64,000 nt of DNA from Amborella trichopoda. Taxonomy: Eukaryota > Streptophyta > Magnoliopsida > Amborellales > Amborellaceae. Location: the NCBI RefSeq assembly GCF_000471905.2, contig NW_006497023.1, forward strand, positions 1,490,638 through 1,554,637, in the 5' to 3' direction. Within the stretch, counting starts at the first letter, position 1; each line of letters begins with the position of its first letter. Below, one piece after another: positions 10,534-22,954 of this stretch. A program made the position numbers and the translations under genes. The notes beneath the pieces are model-generated. The model saw nothing but the letters and a program-made list of their open reading frames with translations. It ran no database searches and was not told the origin of the DNA.

Positions 10534-11862
10534 CTTACTATCCCTTAGTTTGACCAGTTTCCTTGTTTATTTTCTACACCTATTTCTATGGCACCTAGGT
10601 TGTTCAAACCATTCATCAGGGTCGGGGACTTCCTCATCCCTACACTCGTGGCTGTCTTAGGGAAGCGAGCCGCTCAAGCTTCCTTCCCTGCTCTCCTTTT
10701 GAGTCAGGACTCATGGTCCGACTCTCAGGTTCTCACCTGGATCGGTGTGAGAGGGGACTTAAAGGTCCCCACCACCCTGCTTTCTCACCTTAGTGGACTC
10801 TCCACCAAGGCCCCTTGCATGGGTAGCACTTCTGCTGCCACAGACCTTGCTACTGGCAAATCTGCTGTCAGTCATACTGTTGTGGTACGCTGGAAGGCTG
10901 CCATGTCCATCCCTGCAACACGTAAGAAAACTATCGTCGCTCCTGAGGTTCGCCGCCAGGAGACCCCCAATGCTCCTTCACCACTCTGAGCCTTCACACT
11001 AGGAGGGTCGGTACACAGAGACGGAGGTCCTGAGGTCTCTACCCGTCGTACACACCCCAAGGCTTATGGTCTATCCACTCGAGCCACACCTCGGGGCAAC
11101 CCTCACATTACCTTGAGCTCGCATGCAGGGCCAGGCCTTCTCGGGCAAAACCCTACATGCACTATGCATTCACTTTTCATAGCTTGGGGCAGTGCTAGCC
11201 CTATGCCACCTCGAGCACAGGAGAGTCGATCGCTCTATCTTCCCTCCCGGCACATATAACTTCATCTTGTAAAGGATAAGCTCCATCCTCGTCCCCCACA
11301 AACACAAGCTCGTGGGTCTCGGCCTCATCAGACTGAACCCATTGACCAAGCCCAGGTTGTCCCCCAAGTCACCCAGACGGCTAACCTTAAAGGTGCACAC
11401 GCACTATCTTTGCAGGTCCCTCTCGAAGAAAGACTCATGCGGAGTCACGAGCTGGCCCCTCTTCCCTCTGCCGCTCTCCTAATGCCAGGCAAGCACCTCG
11501 AGCCCTGGTACTCAAAGGTCTTACCTAAGAGTACCATCTTGAGCCAACCCTGGGTCAACCAAACACCCTGGCCTCACAAAAGAATTCGGGGCAACTAATT
11601 GATGTTAGATAGAGGCCTCCAGCCTCTAAGACATGAACCCAAGCTGCCCTCCATCCTTGGGCCCCACTCCCTACTCCAGCTCATGGATATGGCCCTCACC
11701 TATTCCTAGAAAGTAGGGCAATCCAGGTCCCAGGCTAGGTTCTGGAATGAGGTCAATAGCTGCCTCATGTTCAAGCAGAAAAGACGCCTGTAGATTCTAA
11801 CTTATAGTCCCTTTTTCCCTCTTTAAACTCTGGAACCTGAACAAGTCCAAGAATATTGTTCG
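10534..11862 (+). pseudogene. Tat-1 leader with additional reading-frame remnant
   Basis: The leader between primer site and gag is about 1.3 kb. It contains a 133-codon frame (10588-10989, starting MAPRLFKPFIRVGDFLIPT) and further open stretches to about 11600. The same region occurs in Tat-2 (52368-53596) and inverted in Tat-3 (46712-45960). Shared peptide blocks include a Lys/Arg-rich stretch followed by Pro/Ser/Thr-rich sequence. Ogre elements are known to carry an extra frame upstream of gag, and this is the likely equivalent. The product is of unknown function and low complexity. Confidence 0.55.
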
Positions 11863-13410
11863 GTGATCACCACCCAGAAGCCACAGTCCCAAGACCATCA
11901 AGAACTTGTCCTCCACACGGACTTGCCACGCACGACTCGCCAACCTCGGAAAGATGTGTACGTTCAGGAGGAACGGATGAACAAGTTCGAGGAAATGATG
12001 CAAGCCATCCTCGAAAAGATGGAGCGCCTAAAGGCCGTCAGGTCCCCTTCTTCGTCCAACTCTCTGATTGGTGAGGACACATCCCTTGGGCATACTCGCC
12101 AGCCGGTCACTCAAGACAGTTTTCCTTCTCGCAGGGTTTCCCAAACTGACATAAATGCTATGGTGGCCCATAGCCTCAAAAACAAGGTCCCAGGCATGCA
12201 GGAGACGCCACTCTACCAAAATCCATATCCTTCGTACATTGACCAGGTGTCTTTTCTCTAGAACTACCAAAAAGGGAAACTTCCCCTGTTCAATGGTACT
12301 ACGTCTCCTCATCAGCATACTGCCCACTACCAAGCAGCCTGTCGGGAGACCGTAACTAACGGACGACTTCTCCTCTGCCAGTTAGTTGAGACTCTCGAAA
12401 GCCCAACTTTTTAGTGGTATGCTCGGTTGCCTCTGAATTCGGTGCACACTTGGCAAGAAATGGAGCAATTGTTCTACCAACGCTTCTACAAAGTTCAAAG
12501 GAATGTGGAGACTATCGAGCTCCTCACTCTGATGCAAGACCCTGGTGAGCCGAATGACAAGTTCATCACCCGATGGAGAGAGATGACAACCTTCTATGCC
12601 ACCCCCCATGACAAATAAAGAAGCAGTCCAGACTTGCATACAGAACATGCTTCCTTAGATCGCCCTACACGTCGAGGCATCCAATCCACCCTCCACGTCA
12701 GAGCTCATCTCCAAGGTAGTTCGTATTGAGGGATTGTTTAAGCACGACAGCACTCGCTAGCAACCCTTCCCCTCAAACTCTCGCTCCAGCGGTTGGGGCA
12801 ATCAAAGGCAGTGATCGGCGCGGCCATCACCGTGGCTGAAACCAAAGGCGTGGCTCTTCAAAGTCTCGACCTCTCCAAGGCACAGACGCCTCAGGTCGCG
12901 GGCAAGCAACAGTCCTAGATTGCTTCCCCGCCTCCTAAAAATAGTAAGTGGAACAACTACTGCACTTAGTACCAGAACAAGGCTTATCCCTTTAACACGG
13001 AGTGGACCCCTACACTACTCCAACTGTTGTTAGCACAAAACATGATCCAGCTGCCAGAGGTCACCACTGTAGAGCCGCCGGGGCAGGAGGTTAATGAGAG
13101 GTACTGTGCATATCACAAGAAAGTAGCCCACCTAACTCACGACTGCTATAAGCTCAATGACACTATCAAAGCCCTTATCAACAAGGGTCAGATAAAGCTT
13201 GAAGAGTTGGAAAAGGCATTCGGGGCAGTTGAGGCATCTCACATAGTCATGATTTCGGAAGATGATGAGGCATCCGCTATCCTTCGTGCATTTTTCTCCA
13301 TAATGCTCGAAGAACTAATCGTCATGTCAATGCCGACAAAGCAGTTTAAGGTCCTACCTCCGGGGGACCAAGAACCTCTGGTGCGCATACCACCAGATAC
13401 AAGGCCATGA
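11863..13410 (+). pseudogene. Tat-1 gag remnant
   Basis: Frames show the Retrotrans_gag pattern. EERMNKFEEMM lies near 11971; the block around MVAHSLKNK and YPSYIDQV at about 12158-12249 recurs in Tat-2 and Tat-3; HTWQEMEQLFYQRFYKV lies near 12448 and DPGEPNDKFITRWREM near 12541. Near the C-terminus (about 13105-13146) is CAYHKKVAHLTHDC, a CX2HX4HX4C variant of the retroviral zinc knuckle usual in Tat elements. It is followed by IKALINKGQIKLEELEKAFG, conserved in Tat-2. Gag would form the virus-like particle and bind RNA. The region is broken in several places. Confidence 0.8.
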
Positions 13411-14889
13411 TGTCAGCGAGTGCATTGGCTTTCTGAAGCTCTTGGCTGAGAAGATGCAGCAGTACTAGGAAGTTCAAGGCGACCCAGCAAGACGCCCTCA
13501 GGTCCCTCACCTGCCTGCCCAAGAAGACCTCCCGACGCAAGCCCAGGGATATGTTGGGCAAGATCCTCTTCAGGCCCTCTTCGAAGCAATGCTCCACCAG
13601 GGTCTCGTCACCCCCAAGTTTGCCAGATAGGCTGAGCATCTTGCCTGGGGCATGGAAAAGCTCTAGTGCTCATACCATCAATTGTGGGGCCACGAACATA
13701 AAGACTGCTTCGGGTCCTCGCTCCCATTTAAGAAGAAGCCACACTACAAGCCCCTCACGAGCATGTACTGGATTCCTCAGAGCCCTCGACCTCTCAGCCC
13801 TGAGAAGTCTACCACAAGTGAAGTAGGCTCAAGTCCCTGAAATGTGAGGCAGTCTACGTAGCTAGGACTCGTAACCAATCTAATAGGGCGATCTAAACAC
13901 CCCCTCAGTGATCCCGAAGGAGACAAAAAACACTTAGGTCAACCCGCTGAAGGAATCATCTTCCTTAGCCACCAGTCGAGGAAGAATTCCTCAAGCCCCT
14001 TCCTCCACCGCCGACCTTGCGGGACTTCATCCTACGCACAGCCCGCCTCATCTTATCGTTCAATCAGGTAGACGACCCTGAGTCACCAATGTCTCAGGAG
14101 TTAGCCAAAATAGGTGACGATGTTAAAAGCACCCCATAATGGTCAAAGCGGGGGCAAGACTTTAAATACCCTCTGTAAACGTCCCACACAGGTGACAACG
14201 TAAAATGCTGCCCTGAAGGTTCAACACTTCATCTCCTCCCCCATCCTCTAGTTTCTCCATAGGTGCAGCTTGGAGATGCCCAGACTTCGATACTCTAAAC
14301 AAAGAGTTTGGAGACACCAGCCTCACCATGCTGTAATAAGAACGCATCAGAGAAATGCTAGCCTAGGCGGCAGGATTCTCGACAGCCACTAGCGCCCTAG
14401 CAACGCGAGCCAAAATCAAGCCATTTTCGAGCTCCTACTCCCACGAGGCCTGCCACATGATCCAAGTGCATGAGGCATCGCCCATCTCGGGGCAAGCACC
14501 GAATAAGCCCAATCACGAGGTCATCAGCTCCCCGTTTGAAGCCGACCCTTCTATCGCCTGGACCAGCCAAAGACCAGCCCTTTCCCACATTGAACTCCTC
14601 CTAGAGGCCGAGATGTCAGGATCATGGGTGGCTACAGTCGATATCAAAGAAAACCCTTATGAGTCCCCCAACGAGATCTTCAGGAAGTTCTCGAAGAATG
14701 GGAAGAAGGAGGTCAAGCCACAACTAATGAGCTTGAAGAGATCAACCTAGGGGATGAGGCTGACCCAAGGCCAACCTTCATCTCAGCAAATTTGTCCTTG
14801 GAAAAGAAAGAAAGCTATATCTCCCTCCTTCAAACAAATCAGAATGTCTTCGCCTGACATTATCATGAGATGCCTGGTCTAGACCCTCA
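13411..14889 (+). other. Tat-1 gag-RT linker, no clear domain
   Basis: In Tat elements this interval should hold the linker and aspartic protease. I could not recognise the protease here, although the equivalent interval of Tat-2 has it. Near the end, the stretch at 14457-14750 parallels 42965-42657 of Tat-3, including IQVHEAS against VQVYEAS and MSGSWV against MSRSWV, which marks the pre-RT region. Confidence 0.5.
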
Positions 14890-16349
14890 GATTGTTGTCC
14901 ACTGCCTCGGCATCGATCTTACCATTTAAGCCCATGAAGCAGGAATCAAGAAGGTTTAGGTCCGACCTCAAGATGCAAATCGACGTTGAGGTGAACAAGC
15001 TCAAACAAGTTGGATTCATACGCGAAGTCAAATATCCAAGATGGCTGGCTAATGTCGTCCCAGTCAAGAAGAAAAATAGCCAAATCAGGGTCTGCATCGA
15101 CTTTCATGACTTGAACACTGCTTGTCCTAAGGACGATTTCCCCTTTCCATTCTTGGTTGACTCCACGACCCATTGTCAAATCGTTTCCTTTATGGACGGT
15201 TATGCTGGTTATAATCAAATCAGGATGGCACCAAAGGATGAGGAGGCCACTGCGTTCTTAACTCCAAAAGGTGTCTTTTGCTACACTGTGATGCCTTTTG
15301 GGTTAAAGAATGCCGGTGCCACCTACTAGTGGGCCATGACAACCATCTTGAAGGACATGATTCACAAGGAGGTCGAGTGCTATGTGGACGACTTGGTGGT
15401 GAAGTTTAGAGCAAAAGCCACTCACGTGCAAGACCTTAAAAAGGTTTTTGAGCAGTTGCGGCTTCACAAACTCAAGATGAACCCTTTGAAATGCGCCTTT
15501 ACGTACGCTCACAAAAATTCTTAGGATTGATCTTGAGGTACCGTGGACTTGAGATCGAGCCATTCAAAATCAAAGCGAACCAGGACATGCCGCCCACCTA
15601 CAACCCTCCATGAACTGTGGTCTCGCCAAGGACAACTCACCTACATTCGGAGGTTCATTACAAACCTTTCAGAGCGATGCAGACCCTTTTCACACCTCTT
15701 GAAGAAGGACACTGCCTTCATATGGGATGAAGCGTCCCAAGCTACGCTTGAGGACATCAAGCAGTACTTGTTGAATCCACCAGTATTCTCTATACCAATG
15801 TTGGGAAGGCCTCTCATCCTATATGTGACTGCCATTAATGAGTCACTTGGGGCACTCCTGGCGCAGAACAATAATGGAGGGAAAGAGACAGTGCTCTATT
15901 AACTCAGCCGCAAAATGCAAGGAGCCGAGAAGAATTACCCTCCCATTGAAAAGATGTGTCTGGCCTTAATCTTTGTGGTACAGAAGGTCCACCATTACTT
16001 GCTCGGTCACGAGGTCAAGTTAATCTTTAGTTCCTATGACCCGACCATGCTTGTCAGGATGTTTAAACAAGTGGGCATTATTGTTGATGGAGTTCGACAT
16101 CATATATGTACCACAGAAGGCAGTTAAGGATTAGGTCCTAGCAGACTTCCTTGAGGCTCACCCAATCCCTTCAGAATCTACCCTGTCAAGTGATCTCCCG
16201 GATGAAGAAGTCTTCTGCACGGTGTTAACACACCCATGGGAGATGTACTTTGACTGAGCATTCCAGTCTGATAGAGGGGGTGCCAGATTTGTGTTCCTAA
16301 CTCCTAACAGTGGAATCATTCCCCTATCCTTCTTGCTTACAGAGGGGTT
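14890..16349 (+). pseudogene. Tat-1 reverse transcriptase and RNase H remnant
   Basis: The RT begins with the KLKQVGFIREVKYPRWLANV and VPVKKKNSQIRVCIDFHDLN motifs (about 14995-15116). Then come YAGYNQIRMAPKDEEATAF, the LTPKGVFCYTVMPFGLKNA block and the catalytic CYVDDLVVKF near 15378-15407. The tether and first RNase H follow (LLKKDTAFIWDEASQATLE near 15699; PLILYVTAINESLGALLAQ near 15811). From about 16200 the second, archaeal-type RNase H begins with FQSDRGG and FVFLTPNSG and is cut by Tat-N at about 16349. Its continuation is at 26626. The region is broken in several places. Confidence 0.87.
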
Positions 16350-17130
16350 GGTAGACACCCCATTTTAAATCTAGCAAACACTATGTTTTCTTGAACCCTT
16401 AAGATCACACGTAACCTAGTAAATCCAAATCCACCCTCTCAAAATGGCATCTTTGACCAAGGGGATATTTTGGTTACGGGGAAATTATCCTTCTCCAACA
16501 AATCTTTGGCTTTTAAACAGGTTTGTTCGTGGCCATTTGCAGAGAGGAGAAAGAGACACCAAACTCTAGGAGAGAGCAGATAGAGATCAAAGAGAAAAAA
16601 CTAGAGAGAGTTACGCGAGAGAAGAGAAAACCCTAGAAATTGCTTCAGGAACCTGAGCCTCTTGAAAGAAAACCTAAGTCTGAGAAATCCTATACCTAGA
16701 GCACAACCACCGTAGATCTACCCTTAGCACAGAACCACCCTTTTTCATCCAGAGACTTTGTGGTGAATATCCAACTTAGAGAGAAAAGAGGACCGGTTCT
16801 GATACGAGCGAGCCTCAGAAGGCTCGGGAGTCCCGGGCCATCCGGCCCAGTTCGGTATCATTTTTTTCGTTTTTTATTCTTCTTTCTTTATTTTAATTTC
16901 ATTTTGATCTGCTTATTTGCTTTAAAATCATATTTTCGTGTCTTGGATTATGCTGGCTCTACCACAGATCTGAGATAGATCTGCACATTTTTGGGCAGAT
17001 CTATTCTCAGATCTGAATTTGATTTGTCCCACTTTCTTTACCACTCTCTTATTGTATTTTTATTTAGTTTAAGGTGTCAAAATCCGTGAGATCTTCGCCG
17101 AAAGATCGGTCAGATTTTCATCATAAAACA
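16350..17130 (+). repeat. Tat-N 5' LTR
   Basis: It begins GTAGACACCCCATTTTAAAT and ends TCATCATAAAACA just before the primer site. It aligns along its whole length with 25859-26625. Shared blocks include TTTGACCAAGGGGAT, CAACAAATCTTTGGCTTTTA, GATAGAGATCAAAGAGAAA and TCTTGGATTATGCTGGCTC. The TGTAGACACCCCATTTT type of start is widespread among plant Tat-lineage LTRs. Confidence 0.88.
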
Positions 17131-17133
17131 ATT

Positions 17134-17151
17134 TGGTGCCCACCATGGGGC
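17134..17151 (+). other. Tat-N primer binding site
   Basis: TGGTGCCCACCATGGGGC lies three bases after the LTR end. It has the TGG start and position of a minus-strand primer site and resembles the TGGCGCCCACCGTGGGGC type common in plant Tat/Retand elements. I do not assign the tRNA. Confidence 0.65.
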
Positions 17152-17189
17152 ATTTCGAGCTAGATCCGTTCACGAAAAATAAAAATAAA

Positions 17190-18960
17190 AAGTAAAATAA
17201 AAACAGCCCCCGATCTCCTTTTGAGAGCCATTTTTTTTAAAAAAAAAAAAACCAAAAAAACAGAAAAAAAGAAAAAAAAAAGAACATTTTCCATCAAACC
17301 TTGCTTCGGTTCTTTCTTATAATTTAGTATTTCTTTTCTTTATTTATCTGCTCATAAGTAAAAAATAAAATAAAATAAATTGTTCGAATATCTCTTTATC
17401 ACCATTTGCGCACCGTTATTCTTTGGGTTTATCTTCTGCATAAAGGTTTGAGTCTCATTTATCTTATGCTTCTAAGGGAATTGGATAAAGGTTGGGTCTC
17501 ACGCCTTCTTTAAAGTACCATGAAGAAATAATAGTAAGAGACAACAAAAGCCAGTTTTCCCTGCTGCCATCAGATCCTGCGCCCTTGGAAACTTGCCTTG
17601 CACGTCCGCGCAACCGAGTATAGCAGTTACAATTTCTCTCTCGGATCATGAAATTTTTGGCTTTTATTTGTTTTTTTGTTTCCCTACTATTTGGTAGTTT
17701 TTTGGACTGTTTTTGGTCCCTATAAAAAAAATTGTTGTAAGGCCTCTTTGCCTTCAAAACAAAAAAACCAAAGGTTTTAAATATGTTTCGCTCTTTTATT
17801 ATTATTATTATTTTAAAGAAAAACTTTTAGGGCCCTTTGATTAAAATTATCGTTGTTGTGAAATTTTAGTTTTTGTAAGGCCATTCTACCCCCAAAAAAT
17901 AAATAAATAAATAAATAATTTTGCTAAAGGAAAAACTTTCTTTGTTTCCAAAAAAAAAAAAAGGCCTCTTTATTTCGAATTTGTTTGTTTTCTTCTACGG
18001 GCATTCTATCTCACAAAAAAAATAAAAAAAACCGTTTGTTTAAGGCCATCTTTTTTTTATACATAAAAAAGAAAAGCCAAAAAGAAAAAGAAAATTTACC
18101 ATTTAGCCATATAAAAAAAAAATCAGCACTTTTGTTTGGCATCTTTGTGTAAAAAAAAATAAAAATGTTAAAAATTGCTTCTTCTTTTTAAGCCACTTTG
18201 TTTTTTTTTTTTTAAAAAAGACAACAGTAGATTAAGTTTTCAAATTGTTTATCTATTGCTTTATCCTTATCTCTGAATAGATTAGTTGTTAAATTCTTTA
18301 TCCCTTATTTTTATAGCTAGATTAGATTTTTTAATTCCTTACTTTTTGCTTCTGTCCCTATCTTACATATGCTTTCTGGATTATCGGTTTAGAAGTACAT
18401 CTCAAAAAAAAAAAACAACTAAGAAATCACTTTCTCCCCCTCCAAAAAATAAAAATAAAAATACAAATAAAATAATTTCAGCACTGCTTTTTTTAGGCCT
18501 CTTTGTTTTAAAAATAATAATAATAATAATAATAAAAGGGATTATCTTGTTTCAAAAAATCATTTTTCTAAAAAAATAAAATTTCTTTTAAGGCCATCTT
18601 AAGAAAATTTAAAACTCTTAAGGCCTTTTTCATTTTCAAAAGAAAAATTTTCCATGCAAAAAAAAAAAAAAAAAAGGATTATCTTGTTTCAAAAAACATA
18701 AAAATCACTTTTGCTACAAAAATTGCTTTTTTTTTTTTAAGCTACTTCATTTTCTAAAAGAATAAAATAAAAAGAGAGTATTCGCTTTAAAAAAAAAATT
18801 TACCTCTCAATCCTCTCTCTCGTTTTTTAAAAAAAACTTTTGTAAAAAAAATATATATATCTTTCATTTCTTGGCTTGTGATTCAACATTTTCCGTTTCT
18901 ATTTATTCATCAAAAAAAGATAAAAAACAAATCCAGGGTCACTTGCACTCTGTCTCAAAT
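17190..18960 (+). repeat. Homopolymer-rich degenerate repeat in Tat-N leader
   Basis: About 1.8 kb is dominated by A and T runs and short (AAAT)n or (AAT)n tracts. Through it recurs a short core of the form AAGGCCWTCTTT or AAGGCCTCTTTG: near 17740, 17878, 17963, 18042, 18495, 18590 and 18618, with weaker copies between. The spacing is irregular, from about 30 to several hundred bases. There is no protein-coding potential. Confidence 0.75.
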
Positions 18961-19619
18961 TGTGCCTTGATCGAGTCACCCTCGACTCGGGGCACGTTCC
19001 ACTAGGCACAGGTTATGCCTGGTTCCACTTTCATTTACTGTATACCTTCTTAAGGGTTGCTTACCCCCACATCTGAACTGTGCTTTTGGTCAGTAAAAGC
19101 CTGACCTGAAGCACTGTCTCACTTGGCACGATTTGGTCCAAGTGCTCATATTTTTCTTGCATTTGGTGCCAACTTGCTCGCTACTTTATTTTTTCTTGCT
19201 TGGTACTTTATTTTTTCTTGCATGCTTATTTATACACTCTTGCACACACCGGACAGGGAATGACTGGGAAACCGGCAAACAAATATTTCGAAAACCCCAA
19301 AAATCCACGTTAACGGCGTGAGGGGAACCTAGCTTTGAGAGTCGAGGCGGTTGGGATTCGCGTAACTTTAACTGTGAGCGCCCCTCCGTAATCCTTTTCC
19401 TCAAAGAAACTCTGCGTATAGTAGGACTTGGTGAACATCCTATAACAAGAGGCCAGAACCTATGTGGGGACCTATATCTTCCTAGCCGCATTTCAAAAGT
19501 TAAGAACCCACTCTCAAGCCAAGCTTACCTATATTCTAGGTCAAAAGTTTTCGTGTGTTGTGCTTGGTTATTTTTGTTGGTTAATCATAGATCTCACACT
19601 GGGCCCGCTTTTAGTCTGA

Positions 19620-20045
19620 GCTGAACCCTTTGGGTCCAAGTTCAAGCTTGTACCTAGCTTAGCCTAGGTTCGAACCAGGTCCGCCTTGGTCCAAACATAG
19701 GCCCCCTTCGGTCCGAGACGAGGGCACGTTCCTAGTTCATCTTTGATCCAGTCCGAGTCCATACCTAGTTTGATCATCGAAACTCTCTAGGTCCATGTTT
19801 AGGCTTATACCCAGCCTAGCCCAGGTCCTAACCAGGTCCACACCCAGGTCCGAACCTAGGCCTTTTGGTCCAAGCTAGGAGCTCGTGCCTAAACAAACCT
19901 TGATCCAGTTTGGGTCCACACCCGGTCTGATCTTCAGAACCCTCTTGGTTCAAGCCCAGGCTCGCACCCAGCTCAATCCAGGTCCGAACCACACTCACAT
20001 CCAAGTCCGAACCTAGACCCACTCTTGGTCCGAGCCGAGACTCGT
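19620..20045 (+). repeat. About 158 bp tandem repeat, nearly three copies
   Basis: Marker phrases recur in order at steps of 160 and 156 bases: GTCCAAGTTCAAGCTT (19631), GTCCATGTTTAGGCTT (19791) and GTTCAAGCCCAGGCTC (19947). Each is followed by CAGCCTAGCCCAGGT-like and GGTCCGAACCTAGGCC-like blocks and then GATCCAGTTTGGGTCC-like blocks. The region is GC-rich, in contrast to the homopolymer tract just upstream. Confidence 0.75.
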
Positions 20046-20779
20046 ACTAGATATCAGTTTAGGTCTTAGCATAAGTCTTAGCTTAGAATTGCTTCTAGTG
20101 ATAGACTAGGCTTACCCTAGTTCAGGATCCAAACCGAAACCCACCGAGTCTAGCAGATTTCATCTAGTCTAGGTTCTAGCATAAGTCTTAAGTAGGGTTT
20201 TTCCCCTAGAGTCAGACTAGATCTACCCTATGGCCCCAGCTCAGTCTCACCAAGTTTAGGAATCATGACCCAGGATCATAGCAGAGTAAGGTCCAACCCT
20301 ATGGCCCCAGTTGATCTAGAGAACCTAGTCAGTTCGAGAGACACTATCATAGTGCTCCCTCACAAATCATTCATAGCACTCGTGTCCGGGAGCTGACTGT
20401 CGACTCACATTGAACCAAACCTAGCAGTCCAAGCCGCCTTCATGGCCACCATTTAGAAGTCACAAGCCAACATGTTGATAAGGTTCGTAACACCTTGAAC
20501 AATCAAGGGGTCAGGCCAGGGGCAATCCTCCAAGACATAGGGGTTAACCTCAAATCCAGTCTACACAACAAGAATAAGGCCCCGACCCAAATCTCTAAGT
20601 CAGCCGATCTCAGTCGTGTGAACCTCGATGATCAATTAGCAGCCGAACATTCCAGTCTTGGCAATCAGCTAGTTAGTGGGTGAATGGGTTCACATACAAC
20701 TAGGGAAAGTCTACCCAAGTAACCCATCACCAGTAAAGATCAGGGTTTTGACCTAACTCAATATAAAGACAATCCTATA

Positions 20780-22330
20780 GTGCATGCTTACTTTCAAGAC
20801 CTATTCAGTAGGGGATACATCATCCAGTGTACTCAATCTAGGAAAGTCAGGTCAGAAGCTCAAGCCATTGGCCAAGTCCAACATTTTGGCTCAAACCAGA
20901 ATAATCATAAGGCTGTTAGCCTGCCAATCCAACCCAGTGCAAGACAAGGGTCTAGTTCTAATCATCAGTCAAGCCCAAGTCTACCTCAAGGGCAGACTCC
21001 ATCTGGCAGTAACTATGGCATTCTTTCACTCTTTCAATCCAGTGCTGGGGCAAGAGAGTACCCTAACCCTAGGGATAGATCATCCAATCCAGGTCAGGGT
21101 CAGGTAAACATAGCCGCCCAAGGTCAAAGGTCTAGTCATCATAGCAACTTGAATCGTCCATCCCAGTTAAGTGGTGATTCTATCCTACAGGCCCCCTTGC
21201 ACGGCCAAGTTGTGAAACCTCCGAGTAATGGGTATACTCTGACCCAATTCAACTCCGGTGCGTCTACAAGCCGACAACTGGCACATCAAGTTCAACACAT
21301 TCTTCAGGCTCAGTCCTTGGGGCAACCCGCTACATGGTCTCAACAACTAGTTCATACGAGTCACATACCACAAAATTAGGTTCAACAAACCATACAACCG
21401 AGCCAGCTCATAGCTACAATGATGGCTCAATTTTCTCGTATAAAACACCTCCAAGACTCTTTAGAGAAAATGAGAATATGGGATTTCTCAACTCCTAAAG
21501 CTGATGTATAAGAAGTTCTAAGACACCGAGAAGATCTACCAGTGGGGTTTGTGATGCCACAGTTCAGAAATAGATTTTCAAGGAAAGGGGATCCTGAGGC
21601 ACACATCAACGCCTACTTATTGATGGTCCACACATTACAAGGCCGACCCAACCAACTTAAGGTCATGTTCTCTCATAGCTTATCAGAAGAACCCTTGATG
21701 TGGCATCAAAGATTCATGAACGATATCCCTCAAGCAACTCCTGATGAAATGTTTAGGTAATATTCCTCCCGCTATAGTGGAGGAAGGCTAAGACCCATCA
21801 CCCATGGTGAGTTAACTTCAATCAAACAGAAATCAGGCGAATCTCCTTCCCTGTTTATAACTAGATTCAGAGAGGCCACTATGTCAGTCACTGAAACTCC
21901 ACTTCTTGAAGCTGTGAAGGTAAGCTTAGCATTAGAAAACATGACTTCAAAATATCTCACGTTCTTCTGTATGGGGACAGTCCCTTACTCATTTGATGTT
22001 ATGATTAAAAGAGTATCGCGATATGAGCAAGCTAAGGAGGATAAAGCCGCAGTTGAAAAACCCTCTCAAGAAGGCGAGGTGAACATGATCAAGAAAAGTA
22101 ACCCTTATGCAAACCATTCACAAGGAAAGACTAAAATTCATTCTACCCTATAGAGTATGCAGACTTCTATACTAAGGGAATTCACTCCTATTGATTAATT
22201 TATGACCGATGTCATGAAGAAGTTTCTTAAGGCAAGGCTCATAGAATTACCGACAAGAGCCAAGATTCCTCCTTTCTATGGAGGCGCTACATCTCAATAG
22301 TGCTATTGACTTCAAAACTATGCCCATAGC
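20780..22330 (+). pseudogene. Tat-N gag-like remnant
   Basis: The N-terminal part (20780-21379) is a Gln/Ser/Asn-rich low-complexity frame. The region at about 21430-22060 carries the Ty3/gypsy capsid pattern: FVMPQFRNRFSRKGDPEAHI, then MVFSH-like and EEPLMWHQRFMNDIPQATPD, SLFITRFREATMSV, and finally IKRVSRYEQAKEDKAAVEK near 22000-22060. This is the Retrotrans_gag fold found in plant gypsy elements. The remnant is broken in several places. Its neighbours downstream are not protease or RT. Confidence 0.75.
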
Positions 22331-22439
22331 ATGGAGGAATGTCGAGCTTTCAGACATAGAGTTCAGGACCTCAGTGATAATGGCACGATAAGTGCCAGAA
22401 TGAAAGACGTTGATGACATAAAAAAACCAGAAACTTGGG

Positions 22440-22680
22440 GTTTAAAGGTATATAAATTAAAAGAATTAAAATAAAAGAATGAAAATATTCAATTATCAAT
22501 TAAATAAATAGAAAAGGTTTATTCAGTAATAGAATATATACAATCAATATGTACATAGAATATATTCAATTCAATAAATTTGAAATATTTGAGATAAATG
22601 AAATGAATAAGAATTTAAAAAAAAAGAAAAAAGAAATAAAAAATTCAAGGATTCTAATTCAATTCTAGATGCTTCGACAA
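22440..22680 (+). repeat. AT-rich interruption within Tat-N
   Basis: This is a 240-base segment of very high A+T (AATTAAAAGAATTAAAAT-like runs and AAAAAAGAAAAAAGAAAT) between coding-like stretches. Composition changes sharply at both sides. It could be a small inserted element or a locally expanded simple repeat; I found no clear terminal inverted repeats or target duplication. Confidence 0.45.
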
Positions 22681-22954
22681 ACAATTATGAGGTTGACTTG
22701 ATTAACTCAAGAGAATCACATGTTTTGCCCAAACCCTAAGAACATCCACATAGGACTTGGAGCATAAGAAGAAATCAACTGGAAAGTCCAGTAGATGAAG
22801 AACAAAATGAGCATAACCTTACCCAGGAGTTAATGATTAATGATACTCAAGATCAAAGCAGTGAGGATGACCTTAGCTCCAAGCCCATAACTGAATAAGG
22901 GGGAGAAGAAAGGGGTATTGCATATGGATTCCACTCCAAGATATACTCCCAAAA

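Noticed and set aside
22440-22680. MITE insertion in Tat-N
   Set aside because: The AT-rich block lacks terminal inverted repeats or a target duplication that I can see; it is left as an unexplained AT-rich interruption.
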